36,801 nt of DNA from an uncultured beta proteobacterium (GCA_902826155.1 CADEDU010000074.1:1-36801); one strand, 5' to 3'. Numbered from the stretch's first letter, positions 25,334 to 33,342 are shown. Numbers and translations are program-made. Notes: generated from the sequence alone by a model not told the origin.

Positions 25334-26038
25334 TTGGACACCCTCGTCACGGCGATCGGCCACGGACTGGCGCTGATCGCCACGTTCGATTCGAAGCTGC
25401 TCCAGATCGTCGGTCTGAGTCTGGCGGTGAGCCTGTCGGCCGTCGCGCTCGCCAGCATCGTCGCGCTGCCGCTGGGTGCGGTGCTGGCGATCGAACGGTT
25501 CCGCGGACGCGCGCTGGTCATCGTGGTGCTCAACGCGCTGATGGGGCTGCCGCCGGTGGTCGTGGGGCTGCTGGTGTATCTGCTGCTCTCGCGCGCCGGA
25601 CCGCTCGGTGCGTTCGGTCTGCTGTTCACGCCGCAGGCGATGATCATTGCGCAGACCGTCCTGATCGCGCCGATCATCGCCGCGCTGGTGCGTCAGGCGA
25701 TCGAGGATGCCTGGGTGGAGTACGAGGAGCAGTTGCGGTCGCTGGGCGTGCGTGGCTGGCAGGCGGCGCTGACGCTCCTCTGGGACACGCGCTTCTCGCT
25801 GCTCACCGCGGTGCTCGCCGGCCTGGGTCGCGCCGCCGCCGAAGTCGGTGCGGTGATGATCGTCGGCGGCAACATCGACGGCGTCACGCGCGTGATGACC
25901 ACCGCGATCGCACTGGAGACCAGCAAAGGCGATCTGCCGCTCGCCCTCGGGCTCGGTGTGGTGCTGGTGGTGATCGTGGTGCTGTTGAACGCCGCTGCTT
26001 ATCTGGTCAAGGAAGCGGCGCAGCGGCGCCTGGGCTGA
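25334..26038 (+). CDS. tupB: Tungstate-type ABC transporter, permease
   Basis: Inner-membrane permease of an oxyanion ABC importer, 234 residues, TTG start. Several hydrophobic segments are visible (about residues 25-55, 62-88, 98-118, 150-180, 200-225). The family blocks NALMGLPPVVVGLLVYLLLS and LLFTPQAMIIAQ are typical of TupB. The permease motif that docks with the ATPase occurs as EQLRSLGVRGWQAALTLL, and GRAAAEVGAVMIVGGNIDG follows, as in TupB. It is the first gene of tupBCA, six bases before tupC. No clear ribosome site precedes the TTG, so the start is uncertain by a few codons. Probably controlled by the divergent ModE-like regulator through the operator pair upstream. Confidence 0.9.
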   Translation: MDTLVTAIGHGLALIATFDSKLLQIVGLSLAVSLSAVALASIVALPLGAVLAIERFRGRALVIVVLNALMGLPPVVVGLLVYLLLSRAGPLGAFGLLFTPQAMIIAQTVLIAPIIAALVRQAIEDAWVEYEEQLRSLGVRGWQAALTLLWDTRFSLLTAVLAGLGRAAAEVGAVMIVGGNIDGVTRVMTTAIALETSKGDLPLALGLGVVLVVIVVLLNAAAYLVKEAAQRRLG

Positions 26039-26044
26039 GCCGAC

Positions 26045-26773
26045 ATGCCGAACATCGATTCGATCCTGCCGCTGGCCCTCGAGGACGTTTCATTCGAGGC
26101 GGGCGGACGCTCGATCATCGATCGCGTGTCTCTGGTGCTCGAAGACGGTGCGCGCACCGTGATTCTCGGTGCGAACGGCGCCGGCAAGAGCGTGCTGATG
26201 CGGTTGTGCCATGGCCTGCTGCAGCCGACGCGCGGGCGAGTTGCCTGGGCGCACGCCGATGCCGAGCAAGCGCATCGCCGCCAGGCGATGGTGTTCCAGC
26301 GTCCGGTGATGCTGCGTCGATCGGCGCTTGCCAACATCGAGTACGCGTTGGCCGTGGCCGGACGCCCGGCTGGTCAGCGCGTGCACGACGCCCGCGCGGC
26401 GCTGGCGCTGGTCGGTCTGGAGGCATTGGCCGCGAGCCCGGCACGACGGCTGTCCGGGGGCGAGCAGCAGCGCTTGGCGCTCGCGCGTGCGCATGCCCTG
26501 CATCCGCAAGTGCTGTTCCTGGATGAGCCCACGGCCAATCTCGACCCGACCGCGACTGCCGAGGTGGAGCGGATCATCCGCGCGATCCACGCAGGCGGCA
26601 CCAAGATCGTGATGAGCACCCACAACCTCGGTCAGGCGCGGCGTCTGGCCGACGAAATCGTGTTTCTGCACCAGGGGCGCCTGGTCGAGCGCACATCGGT
26701 CGAGCTGTTCTTTACCGAACCGCGCTCACCGGAAGCCCGCGCTTTTCTCAACGAGGAACTCCCATGGAAATGA
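26045..26773 (+). CDS. tupC: Tungstate-type ABC transporter, ATP-binding protein
   Basis: ATPase subunit of the same importer, 242 residues, peripheral on the cytoplasmic side. It has Walker A GANGAGKS, Q-loop VFQRPVMLRRSALANIEYA (the typical form in TupC/WtpC proteins), signature LSGGEQQRLALARA, Walker B VLFLDEPTANLDP and the switch His in MSTHNLGQARRLADEIVFL. No C-terminal regulatory Mop/TOBE domain is present, so inhibition by metal must occur elsewhere, presumably through the regulator. It starts six bases after tupB, and its 3' end overlaps tupA by ten bases. Confidence 0.93.
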   Translation: MPNIDSILPLALEDVSFEAGGRSIIDRVSLVLEDGARTVILGANGAGKSVLMRLCHGLLQPTRGRVAWAHADAEQAHRRQAMVFQRPVMLRRSALANIEYALAVAGRPAGQRVHDARAALALVGLEALAASPARRLSGGEQQRLALARAHALHPQVLFLDEPTANLDPTATAEVERIIRAIHAGGTKIVMSTHNLGQARRLADEIVFLHQGRLVERTSVELFFTEPRSPEARAFLNEELPWK

Positions 26774-27612
26774 CTTCGATTCGCGCGATCCGCAGCAGGT
26801 TCGTTGCTGTGGTTGGAGCGGCTTGCGCGTTGGCGAGTACTGCCGCCGTGCAAGCGCAAGGTTCGTTCATCACGGTAGCGTCCACCACCTCGACCGAGCA
26901 GTCGGGCCTGTTCGGGCACCTGCTCCCGCTGTTCGAGAAATCGAGCGGCATCAAGGTCCGGGTCGTGGCGTTGGGTACCGGCCAGGCACTCGACATGGGT
27001 CGGCGCGGCGACGCCGACGTGGTGTTCGTGCACGATCCCGCCGCGGAGAAGAAGTTCGTCGATGAGGGTTACGGCATAGGCTACAAGCAAGTGATGTACA
27101 ACGATTTCGTGCTGATCGGACCGAAGGCCGATCCCGCGAAGATCGCCGGCGGCAAGGACATCCTCGAAGCATTGCGCCGCGTCGCGTCCTCGCAGGCCGC
27201 ATTCGTGTCGCGCGGCGACAAGAGCGGTACCCATGCCGCGGAGCTGCGCTACTGGAAGCAAGCCGGCGTTGATCTGGCCGCGCAAAAAGGCGCCTGGTAT
27301 CGCGAAACCGGATCGGGCATGGGGCCGGCCCTCAACACGGCTTCGGGCATGAACGCCTACATCCTGACCGATCGCGGCACATGGCTCGCATTCAAGAATC
27401 GTGGCGAACTCGCGATCGCCGTCGAAGGCGACCAGAAACTGTTCAATCAATACGGGATCATGCTGGTCAACCCTGCCAAGCACCCGCACGTGAAGAAGGC
27501 GCAGGGCGAAGCGTTCATCGCTTGGGTGGTCTCGGCCGCCGGACAGGGTGCGATTGCCGCGTACAAGATCGGCGGCGAGCAGCTGTTCTTTCCGAACTAC
27601 AAGGCGCAATGA
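26764..27612 (+). CDS. tupA: Tungstate-type ABC transporter, periplasmic binding protein
   Basis: Periplasmic oxyanion receptor of 282 residues. The signal peptide has a hydrophobic core at about 13-29 with cleavage near VQAQ. The mature protein opens with FITVASTTSTEQSGLF; the TTST stretch at residues 41-44 is the TupA-type ligand loop. The blocks VVALGTGQALDMGRRGDADV, VHDPAAEKKFVDEGYG, NDFVLIGPKADP, SRGDKSGTHAAELRYW and GMNAYILTDRGTW all follow the TupA family, which prefers tungstate over molybdate. The ATG at 26764 lies inside the end of tupC, with GAGGA upstream. Its position next to a formate dehydrogenase of the tungsten-using type supports the tungstate assignment over molybdate. Confidence 0.93.
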   Translation: MEMTSIRAIRSRFVAVVGAACALASTAAVQAQGSFITVASTTSTEQSGLFGHLLPLFEKSSGIKVRVVALGTGQALDMGRRGDADVVFVHDPAAEKKFVDEGYGIGYKQVMYNDFVLIGPKADPAKIAGGKDILEALRRVASSQAAFVSRGDKSGTHAAELRYWKQAGVDLAAQKGAWYRETGSGMGPALNTASGMNAYILTDRGTWLAFKNRGELAIAVEGDQKLFNQYGIMLVNPAKHPHVKKAQGEAFIAWVVSAAGQGAIAAYKIGGEQLFFPNYKAQ

Positions 27613-27759
27613 CGCGCGCCATTCGGATTGCGATGGTCGGGGTGTAGCAGCGCTGCGGGGCACGGTTCATGCGATCATCGCCGGCTCCTTGCAATGTCCG
27701 GCGTCATCGCGCTCGCCGGGTGAAGATCCCTCTCGCTGCCAAGGCCTGCGACAGCATCC

Positions 27760-29499
27760 GTGGTGACCTCGAGTTCTACCGACGCGGTTCGTCCCGTATC
27801 GTCGGGCGTCGCCTGCCTGGTTGAGCTTGCACGTACGCGCGAAGTTCCGTTCGATTCGAGCGTGTTCGTCGGCCAGCAGCCCTCGGCGCTCGGCGATCCG
27901 TCCTCGCTGGCGAATCTGTCGACGCGTGCCGGGCTCCCGCTCGAACCGATCCGCGCGACCATCAGTGAGCTGCGTGATCTGAAGCTTCCCGTCATCGCGC
28001 GCGGCGAGGACGGTGAGTATTTCCTCATCGAAGCGTTGCGCGATGACAGCGTGGCGATCACCGAGCCTCGCGCCCGCGACAACCATGACCACCAAGGCGA
28101 CGAAGGCAACGAAGGCAACGAAGGCAACGAAGGCAACGAAGGCGACCATGGCGAGCGCGGGCAGGCCGTGCTGTCGCTGGAGCAGTTCACCATGCGCTGG
28201 TCGGGCGTGGTGCTGCTCGAACACACCGGAGCTCGTCACGGCGCATCGCTCGGTGCCGATCGTGGTGTCGCCGGCGCAGACCAAGCGCGAATACGGCATC
28301 GCACGGGTCTCGTCGTTGGCGGATTGATTCTCGGCGGCGTGCTGGTGGTGCTCGCCGCGGTTGCATGGTGGGCTTCGCAGCGAACCGTAGAGGTCGCGGC
28401 ATGGGGATCCGCGCAGCTCCCGCCCGCGCCGGCGATGGTGTCGTTGCGCGCGCCGCAAGCCGGGACGCTGCGGCGCATGCGCGTGCAGGAGGGCGACGTG
28501 GTGGCGGTCGGCGATGTGCTCCTCGAGTTGTCCATCAAGGAGCCGGTGCCGGAGGCGGCGGACCCCGATGCCTTGATCGATGCCGAGCTCGATGTTGCGC
28601 GCGCCGATGCGATGGTTGCGGCGATCTCGCTCGATGCAACGCCACGTCTGCGCGCGATTGCCGGCGTCAACGCGACGCGCCGGGCGAGTGAAGAGCGTGC
28701 GCTGGCGACGCGCTTCGAGGAATACCGCAACCGCGCCGGCATGCTCGATGCAGCGATCGAAAAGAACAAGGCGCAGCAGCGTGCCGCCGACGAAGCCATC
28801 GCGAGCCTGCGCGACGGACTGGCAAGTGCCCAGAAGCGCGCAAGTGAGGCGAAGGCGCTGTTCGATCAAGGATTCATCTCGCGCAATGCATTGATCGAGC
28901 GCGAGGAGCGCGTTGCGCAATTGCAGCGTGATCTCGAGAAGCAGGCCGGACTCGCTGCCGATGCTGCGCAAACCATGACCGATGCCGTCGATGCGCGCCG
29001 TGCTCTCGCGGCCGAGGTGCGCAAAACGATCGAGACAGAGCGCAGCGAGGCGCAGCAGCAGTTGAGCGGCTTGCGCGCGGCGGCGGCCAAACCCCGGCAG
29101 GCCGAGCGCGTGCTCGAAGTGCGGGCCGAGCAGGCAGGAGTGGTGCGCGCCGTTCCGGGGTTGCGCGACGGCGATACGGTTGCGCCTGGACAAACGCTCG
29201 CGAGCGTGCGGCCCGCCCTACATGTCTCGGAGATCATCGCGACACTCGATGATGTGCGCGCACGTGAGGTCAGACCGGGAATGGTCGCGACGCTGATGCA
29301 GACACCCGGAGGGCCGTCCGCAATGTCGATTGCGGCGCGTGTCGTTGCGGTGGCCGAGGACGGTCGAGCCACCTTGCGACTCGAACGTCCGCTTGTACCG
29401 GCCGAACTGCCGAACGCGGCAGCTGACTACGCCTCGCCGCTGATGGTGCGCGTCACCGTCGGCACACGCTCGCTCCTTGCCAGCTTGATTCGTCCTTGA
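27760..29499 (+). CDS. HlyD-like membrane-fusion protein fused to a C39-peptidase-like domain
   Basis: Predicted inner-membrane-anchored adaptor of a type I secretion or efflux system, 579 residues, GTG start. Residues 1-155 resemble the C39-peptidase-like domain found at the N-terminus of RTX-exporter ATPases: SSGVACLVELA aligns with the DCGxxCL start of C39 domains but with Ser for the catalytic Cys, and LPVIARGEDGEYFLIEA and LSLEQFTMRWSGVVLLE fit the later strands. A Gly/Asn/Glu repeat interrupts this domain at about 113-129. Residues 183-205 form one membrane helix. A biotinyl-lipoyl-like half site (GTLRRMRVQEGDVVAVGDVLL) follows, then a coiled coil at about 300-440, a second half site and a beta domain. 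Neither an ABC ATPase nor a TolC gene is in the window. Start choice is tentative. Confidence 0.8.
   Translation: MVTSSSTDAVRPVSSGVACLVELARTREVPFDSSVFVGQQPSALGDPSSLANLSTRAGLPLEPIRATISELRDLKLPVIARGEDGEYFLIEALRDDSVAITEPRARDNHDHQGDEGNEGNEGNEGNEGDHGERGQAVLSLEQFTMRWSGVVLLEHTGARHGASLGADRGVAGADQARIRHRTGLVVGGLILGGVLVVLAAVAWWASQRTVEVAAWGSAQLPPAPAMVSLRAPQAGTLRRMRVQEGDVVAVGDVLLELSIKEPVPEAADPDALIDAELDVARADAMVAAISLDATPRLRAIAGVNATRRASEERALATRFEEYRNRAGMLDAAIEKNKAQQRAADEAIASLRDGLASAQKRASEAKALFDQGFISRNALIEREERVAQLQRDLEKQAGLAADAAQTMTDAVDARRALAAEVRKTIETERSEAQQQLSGLRAAAAKPRQAERVLEVRAEQAGVVRAVPGLRDGDTVAPGQTLASVRPALHVSEIIATLDDVRAREVRPGMVATLMQTPGGPSAMSIAARVVAVAEDGRATLRLERPLVPAELPNAAADYASPLMVRVTVGTRSLLASLIRP
28094..28147 (+). 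repeat. Six-copy 9-bp tandem repeat inside the HlyD-like gene
   Basis: The unit AAGGCAACG is repeated from 28094 to 28147 (six copies, the outer two with GCGAC in place of GCAAC). In frame it encodes repeated Asn-Glu-Gly within the C39-like domain's loop. The unit is a multiple of three, so copy-number change would alter loop length without breaking the frame. Confidence 0.9.
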
Positions 29500-29527
29500 C
29501 GTGCATCGCGCGAACGCTGCCGCTAAC

Positions 29528-29557
29528 ATATCAGTCGAATATCAGTCCGAAGATCAG
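29528..29557 (+). repeat. Short tandem direct repeats upstream of the PanB-family gene
   Basis: ATATCAGTCGA (29528-29538), ATATCAGTCCGA (29539-29550) and a partial AGATCAG (29551-29557) lie head to tail about 50-80 bases before the GTG at 29606. The spacing of about one helical turn would suit a multimeric DNA-binding protein, such as the GntR regulator encoded downstream, but this is inference only. Confidence 0.6.
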
Positions 29558-29605
29558 CGGGCCGGGCAGCGCAGCCGGGGCCCCTTCACCAGACAAGGAG
29601 CGCGC

Positions 29606-30520
29606 GTGGCCGACTCGAAACCCGATGCGAAGTCCGACAACAAAGCACCGGCCAAACCGCCGGAGCGAAAGAAACGCACCATCACCGAGATCCGCGATTC
29701 AAAGAAGACCGGCGAGAAGATGGTGTACACCTCGGTGCTCGACTACACCTCGGCCAAGTGGGCGGAGATGGCCGGCGCCGACGTCGCGGTGGTGGGCGAT
29801 TCGCTGGCGATGACCTGTCATGGCCATCCCAACACGATTCCGGCGACGATGGACATGATGATCCTGCATTCGCAGGCGGTGCGTCGCGGCGCGGCCAACA
29901 CCTTCGTGCTGGGCTGCATGCCGTACCAGAGCTACAACACCATCGATCGCGCGCTCACCAACGCAACGCGCTTCATGCAGGAGGCCGGCTGCGACGCAGT
30001 CAAGCCGCAGGGCGGGAAATCGCAGGCGCACATCCTCAAGGCGCTGGTCGATTCGGGCATTCCGACGGCTTCGCATATCGGGCTCACGCCGCACACCGTG
30101 GCGATGTTCGGCGGCTTTCGCATCCAGGGCCGCACCGCCGAGACGGCGATGAAGATCCTCGAAGACGCACTGGCGATCCAGGATGCAGGCTGCTTCATGC
30201 TGGAGTTCGAGGCGGTGCCGGCGAAGATCGCAAAGGTGATCTCCGAGCAGCTCGAGATCCCCACCATCGGCATTGGTGCCGGGGTGGGTACCGACGGGCA
30301 GATCCTGCTTTCGTACGATCTGCTCGGCGTGTTCACCGATTTCAAGCCGAAGTTCACCAAGCGCTTCGCCAATCTCACCGAGGTTGCCGTCAACGGGCTC
30401 AAGCAGTACGTGGCCGAAGTGAAGGCGGGCACCTTCCCTGACGATGATCACAGCTACGCCGTCGACGACAAGGAGTACGAGAAATTCCTCGGCCTGGTGC
30501 AGAAGCGTCGGCAGATCTGA
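29606..30520 (+). CDS. PanB-family (ketopantoate hydroxymethyltransferase-like) protein with altered metal site
   Basis: 304-residue TIM-barrel protein of the PanB family; true PanB adds a hydroxymethyl group from methylene-tetrahydrofolate to 2-oxoisovalerate. GTG start with AAGGAG at 29595-29600. A charged N-terminal extension (residues 1-35) precedes the barrel. Family blocks are clear: VVGDSLAMTCHGH, AVRRGAANTF, SHIGLTPHTVAMFGG, GIGAGVGTDGQILLSYD. Relative to E. coli PanB, Asp45 is kept (Asp65), Lys112 is kept (Lys133), His136 is kept (His157) and Glu181 is kept (Glu202). The metal ligand Asp84 is replaced by Cys104 (LGCMPYQ), and Glu114 by Gln135 (VKPQGG). No panC or panD is nearby. A paralogue with a different 2-oxo acid or reaction is likely; a GntR gene follows 65 bases downstream. 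Confidence 0.85.
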   Translation: MADSKPDAKSDNKAPAKPPERKKRTITEIRDSKKTGEKMVYTSVLDYTSAKWAEMAGADVAVVGDSLAMTCHGHPNTIPATMDMMILHSQAVRRGAANTFVLGCMPYQSYNTIDRALTNATRFMQEAGCDAVKPQGGKSQAHILKALVDSGIPTASHIGLTPHTVAMFGGFRIQGRTAETAMKILEDALAIQDAGCFMLEFEAVPAKIAKVISEQLEIPTIGIGAGVGTDGQILLSYDLLGVFTDFKPKFTKRFANLTEVAVNGLKQYVAEVKAGTFPDDDHSYAVDDKEYEKFLGLVQKRRQI

Positions 30521-30585
30521 AACGCACCGCAGATCCGAAGCGCGCGCGCAACCGTCGCTCACCCGCACGCGCGTCGCGATCCGTC

Positions 30586-31293
30586 GTGGCAAATCGCGAT
30601 GCGTTGCCGGGTCGCCCGGCAGCGAAGCGTCGCTCCGGCAATGGCGTGGCGAGCGAAACGCTCACCGATCGGGCCTATCTCGATCTCGAGGAGCGGATCG
30701 TCACGTTGCGACTCGCGCCGGGCACTGCGGTTTCCGAGCAGATGCTCGCCGAGCAGCTCGGCATCGGTCGAACGCCGATCCGCGAAGCGCTGCAGCGGCT
30801 GGCGCGTGAACGACTGGTGCAGATCCTGCCGCGGCGCGGCGTGATCGTGTCGGACATCAATGTGAAGAGCCAGCTGCGCCTGCTGGAGGTGCGTCGCGAG
30901 GTCGAGCGGTTGGTGGCTCGCAGTGCAGCAAAGCGCGCCACGAACGAAGAACGGGAACAGTTCGCCGAACTGGCACGCGCGTTCGAGCGGGCGGCTCGAA
31001 CCAACGACGACACGGCGTTCCTGCGGGTCGATCGTGCCTTCAACGAGCTGTGCCTGGAGGCTGCGCGCAACGAGTTCGCCGCCGGCGCGATGGGGTTGAT
31101 GAACGCCCTGTCGCGGCGCTTCTGGTACCTGCACTACAAACAGGCGGCCGACATGCCGGTCGCAGCGAAGCTGCATGCCGATGTCGCGCGGGCGATCGCT
31201 CAGGGCAACGGGCGGGCGGCGGGTGCCGCGCTCGACCGGCTTCTCGACAACATCGAGGCGTTCACCCGCGGCACGGTCGATACGGACTTGTGA
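30586..31293 (+). CDS. GntR-family transcriptional regulator (FadR/FCD subgroup)
   Basis: Predicted metabolite-responsive repressor or activator of 235 residues, GTG start. Residues about 24-92 are a GntR winged helix (LTDRAYLDLEERIVTLRLAPG, then LAEQLGIGRTPIREALQRLARERLV and PRRGVIVSDI). Residues about 95-225 are an all-helical FCD effector domain. In FCD domains an Asp and three His usually bind a metal; here Asp149 is present but the first His is Asn153 (DRAFNEL where DxxFHxx is usual), while His183 and His197 remain possible ligands. It lies 65 bases after the PanB-family gene and 97 before the hydroxylase-family gene on the same strand, so it probably controls this cluster. Confidence 0.92.
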   Translation: MANRDALPGRPAAKRRSGNGVASETLTDRAYLDLEERIVTLRLAPGTAVSEQMLAEQLGIGRTPIREALQRLARERLVQILPRRGVIVSDINVKSQLRLLEVRREVERLVARSAAKRATNEEREQFAELARAFERAARTNDDTAFLRVDRAFNELCLEAARNEFAAGAMGLMNALSRRFWYLHYKQAADMPVAAKLHADVARAIAQGNGRAAGAALDRLLDNIEAFTRGTVDTDL

Positions 31294-31390
31294 CGGCGGG
31301 TGCGGGGTGGGGCGGCTCGACAGCGCCGCAGATATACGCCTAATATGTCAGTGAACGAAGTCAGTGGACGGGTCACGCTTGGAGGAAGCC

Positions 31391-32206
31391 ATGGCAGCGC
31401 TGGAAGAACGCCACAACATGAGCGAGCGGCAAAAGAATTTTCGCGCCGAGTATCTGGCGCAGATACGACCCGGCTACAGCGGGAAGGTGCATATCGGGGT
31501 GATCTACATCGTCGGCCTGAGCGCGATCGCCTGGTGCGTGACCCAGCTGCAGAACGCGAGCTGGGAATGGCTGCTGGTGATTCCGGTGCTGTTCTTCTCC
31601 AATATGTTCGAGTGGTGGATCCACAAGTACGTCATGCACCGGCTGGTCGACGTGTGGGCGCTGCGCGCGATCTACGACCGCCATACCCGCCAGCATCATC
31701 AGTACTTCACCGACAACGAGATGACGGTGGAGTCTCCCCGCGAGTGGCGGATCATTTTCTTTCCATGGCGCGCGTTGTTCACGTTCATGGGGTTGGGGGT
31801 GCCGTTTGCCTGGCTGCTGGCGCAGGCCGTGAATGCAAACGCCGGATACATCCTGATGGTGACGATCATCGGCAACTACCTGCTGTATGAGGCGTTCCAC
31901 TACTGCTGCCACGTGCACGACAACTGGTTCGTGCGCAACGTGCCGTTCGTGAACACCATCCGACGCCACCACACCGCGCACCACAATATGGGGATCATGA
32001 TGGCGCGCAACTTCAATCTCACCTTCCCGGTCGCCGACTGGTTCATGGGTACGAGCGACCTCGATCGTGGATTGGTCGGGCATGTGTTCAACGGCTACAG
32101 CGAAGACCATGTGAAGCCCGAGTTGAAGTCCACCATCGAGCGATTCCGCCGGCACGACGCGCCGGTGAGCATCGACGGTCCGATCGACGAAGCGCAGACG
32201 GCATAG
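31391..32206 (+). CDS. Sterol desaturase / fatty acid hydroxylase-family membrane protein
   Basis: Predicted di-iron membrane oxygenase, 271 residues. The start at 31391 is chosen because GGAGGAAGCC lies directly before the ATG; an in-frame GTG at 31364 lacks such a site. Hydrophobic segments occur at about 38-56, 62-76, 120-145 and 150-170. Histidine clusters expected of the family are visible: HKYVMH, HTRQHHQYF, FHYCCHVHD and RRHHTAHHN. The natural substrate (a fatty acyl chain, sterol, carotenoid or other lipid) cannot be told from sequence. It lies between a GntR regulator and TRAP transporter genes on the same strand and may be part of the same expression unit. Confidence 0.88.
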   Translation: MAALEERHNMSERQKNFRAEYLAQIRPGYSGKVHIGVIYIVGLSAIAWCVTQLQNASWEWLLVIPVLFFSNMFEWWIHKYVMHRLVDVWALRAIYDRHTRQHHQYFTDNEMTVESPREWRIIFFPWRALFTFMGLGVPFAWLLAQAVNANAGYILMVTIIGNYLLYEAFHYCCHVHDNWFVRNVPFVNTIRRHHTAHHNMGIMMARNFNLTFPVADWFMGTSDLDRGLVGHVFNGYSEDHVKPELKSTIERFRRHDAPVSIDGPIDEAQTA

Positions 32207-32246
32207 GCGCCGAACCGCTGCCCCCAAACATACAAGGAGGAGACCG

Positions 32247-33308
32247 ATGAAGAAGCGCGATTTTCTGAAGGCCGGTGCGGCGGGCTCGTTGGCCGCGCTC
32301 GCAACGAGTGCGAACGCCCAAGGCGGCGCGCACAGCTGGAAGATGGCTACCGGTTGGGCCGGCGGTCCGCTGATGGACATCGGCGCCAAGCTGTTCGCCG
32401 ATCGTATCGGCGAGCTGAGCGGCGGGCGCATCAAGGTGCAGACCTTTCCCGGCGGGGCGCTGGGCAATGCGCTCAAGGTGCCCGAGACCGTCAAGAACGG
32501 CGTGGCCGAGTGCGGCCATACCTGGATCGGTTACGACTGGGGCAAGGACCCCACGACCGTCTTGTTCGGTGGTTACGCCGGGTCGTTCGACACCGAGCGC
32601 ATGCTGCACTGGCTCTATGAAGCCGGCGGTGCCGACTTGCAGCGCCAATATCGCGACGAGATGGATGGCGTGGTCTCGTTGCCGCTCTTCATCCGTACCG
32701 CAGAGGTGTTCCTGCATTCGCGCAAGCCGGTCAAGACGCTGGCCGACCTGAAAGGGCTGAAGCTGCGCACAGCCGGAGCTTGGCTCGAGATGGCCAAGGA
32801 TCTCGGCGCCGCGCCGGTCACGACCGCGGGCGGTGACGTGTATCCGATGCTCGAGCGCGGCGCCATCGACGCGACCGAGTGGGGCACGCTCTGGGAGAAC
32901 ATCGCACCGGGCTTCTACAAAGTGGCGAAGTACCTGATCTATCCGGGCGTGCATCAACCGACCGCGCCGTTCGAACTGGTCATCAACAAGGATGCCTGGA
33001 ACAAGCTGTCGGCGGCCGACAAGAAGCTGGTCGAAACCACCGCGAAGCTGGTGACGTTCGAGTCGTGGCTGAAGATCGGCCAGGAAGACGCCAAGGCGCT
33101 CGATTTCTACAAGAAGGCCGGCAACGAGATCATCGAGTTGGATGCCGAGGTGCAGTACGCCGCGCGCAAGATCGGCCTGGACTGGGCCGACAAGATGGCG
33201 AAGGAAGGAAAGCACAAGTGGTTCGCCCGCATCCACAAGAGCCTGCAGGACTTCGATGGGCAATGGAAGAACGCCGAGAGCTGGCGCAAGGTGAAAGTCA
33301 AAGCCTGA
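32247..33308 (+). CDS. TRAP transporter solute-binding protein (DctP family)
   Basis: Periplasmic receptor of a TRAP transporter, 353 residues, preceded by AAGGAGGAG. The N-terminus MKKRDFLKAGAAGSLAALATSANAQ looks like a Tat-type signal with Lys-Arg in place of Arg-Arg (KRDFLK). The mature protein shows DctP-like blocks: WKMATGWAGGPLMDIGAKLFADRI, GRIKVQTFPGGALGNALKVPETVKNG, LADLKGLKLRTAG (including the conserved Arg that binds ligand carboxylates) and GAIDATEWGTLWENIAPGF. It is the first gene of a three-gene TRAP set, 40 bases after the hydroxylase-family gene. The Arg in LKLRTAG supports a carboxylate-containing ligand, but its identity is unknown. Confidence 0.93.
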   Translation: MKKRDFLKAGAAGSLAALATSANAQGGAHSWKMATGWAGGPLMDIGAKLFADRIGELSGGRIKVQTFPGGALGNALKVPETVKNGVAECGHTWIGYDWGKDPTTVLFGGYAGSFDTERMLHWLYEAGGADLQRQYRDEMDGVVSLPLFIRTAEVFLHSRKPVKTLADLKGLKLRTAGAWLEMAKDLGAAPVTTAGGDVYPMLERGAIDATEWGTLWENIAPGFYKVAKYLIYPGVHQPTAPFELVINKDAWNKLSAADKKLVETTAKLVTFESWLKIGQEDAKALDFYKKAGNEIIELDAEVQYAARKIGLDWADKMAKEGKHKWFARIHKSLQDFDGQWKNAESWRKVKVKA

Positions 33309-33342
33309 AAGCGACGTCAATCGCGCCGCCGAACATCGATCC

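Noticed and set aside
29496..29529. TTGACG plus TAACAT as a promoter for the PanB-family gene
   Set aside because: The spacer would be 22 bases and the -35 lies within the preceding gene's stop; not convincing.
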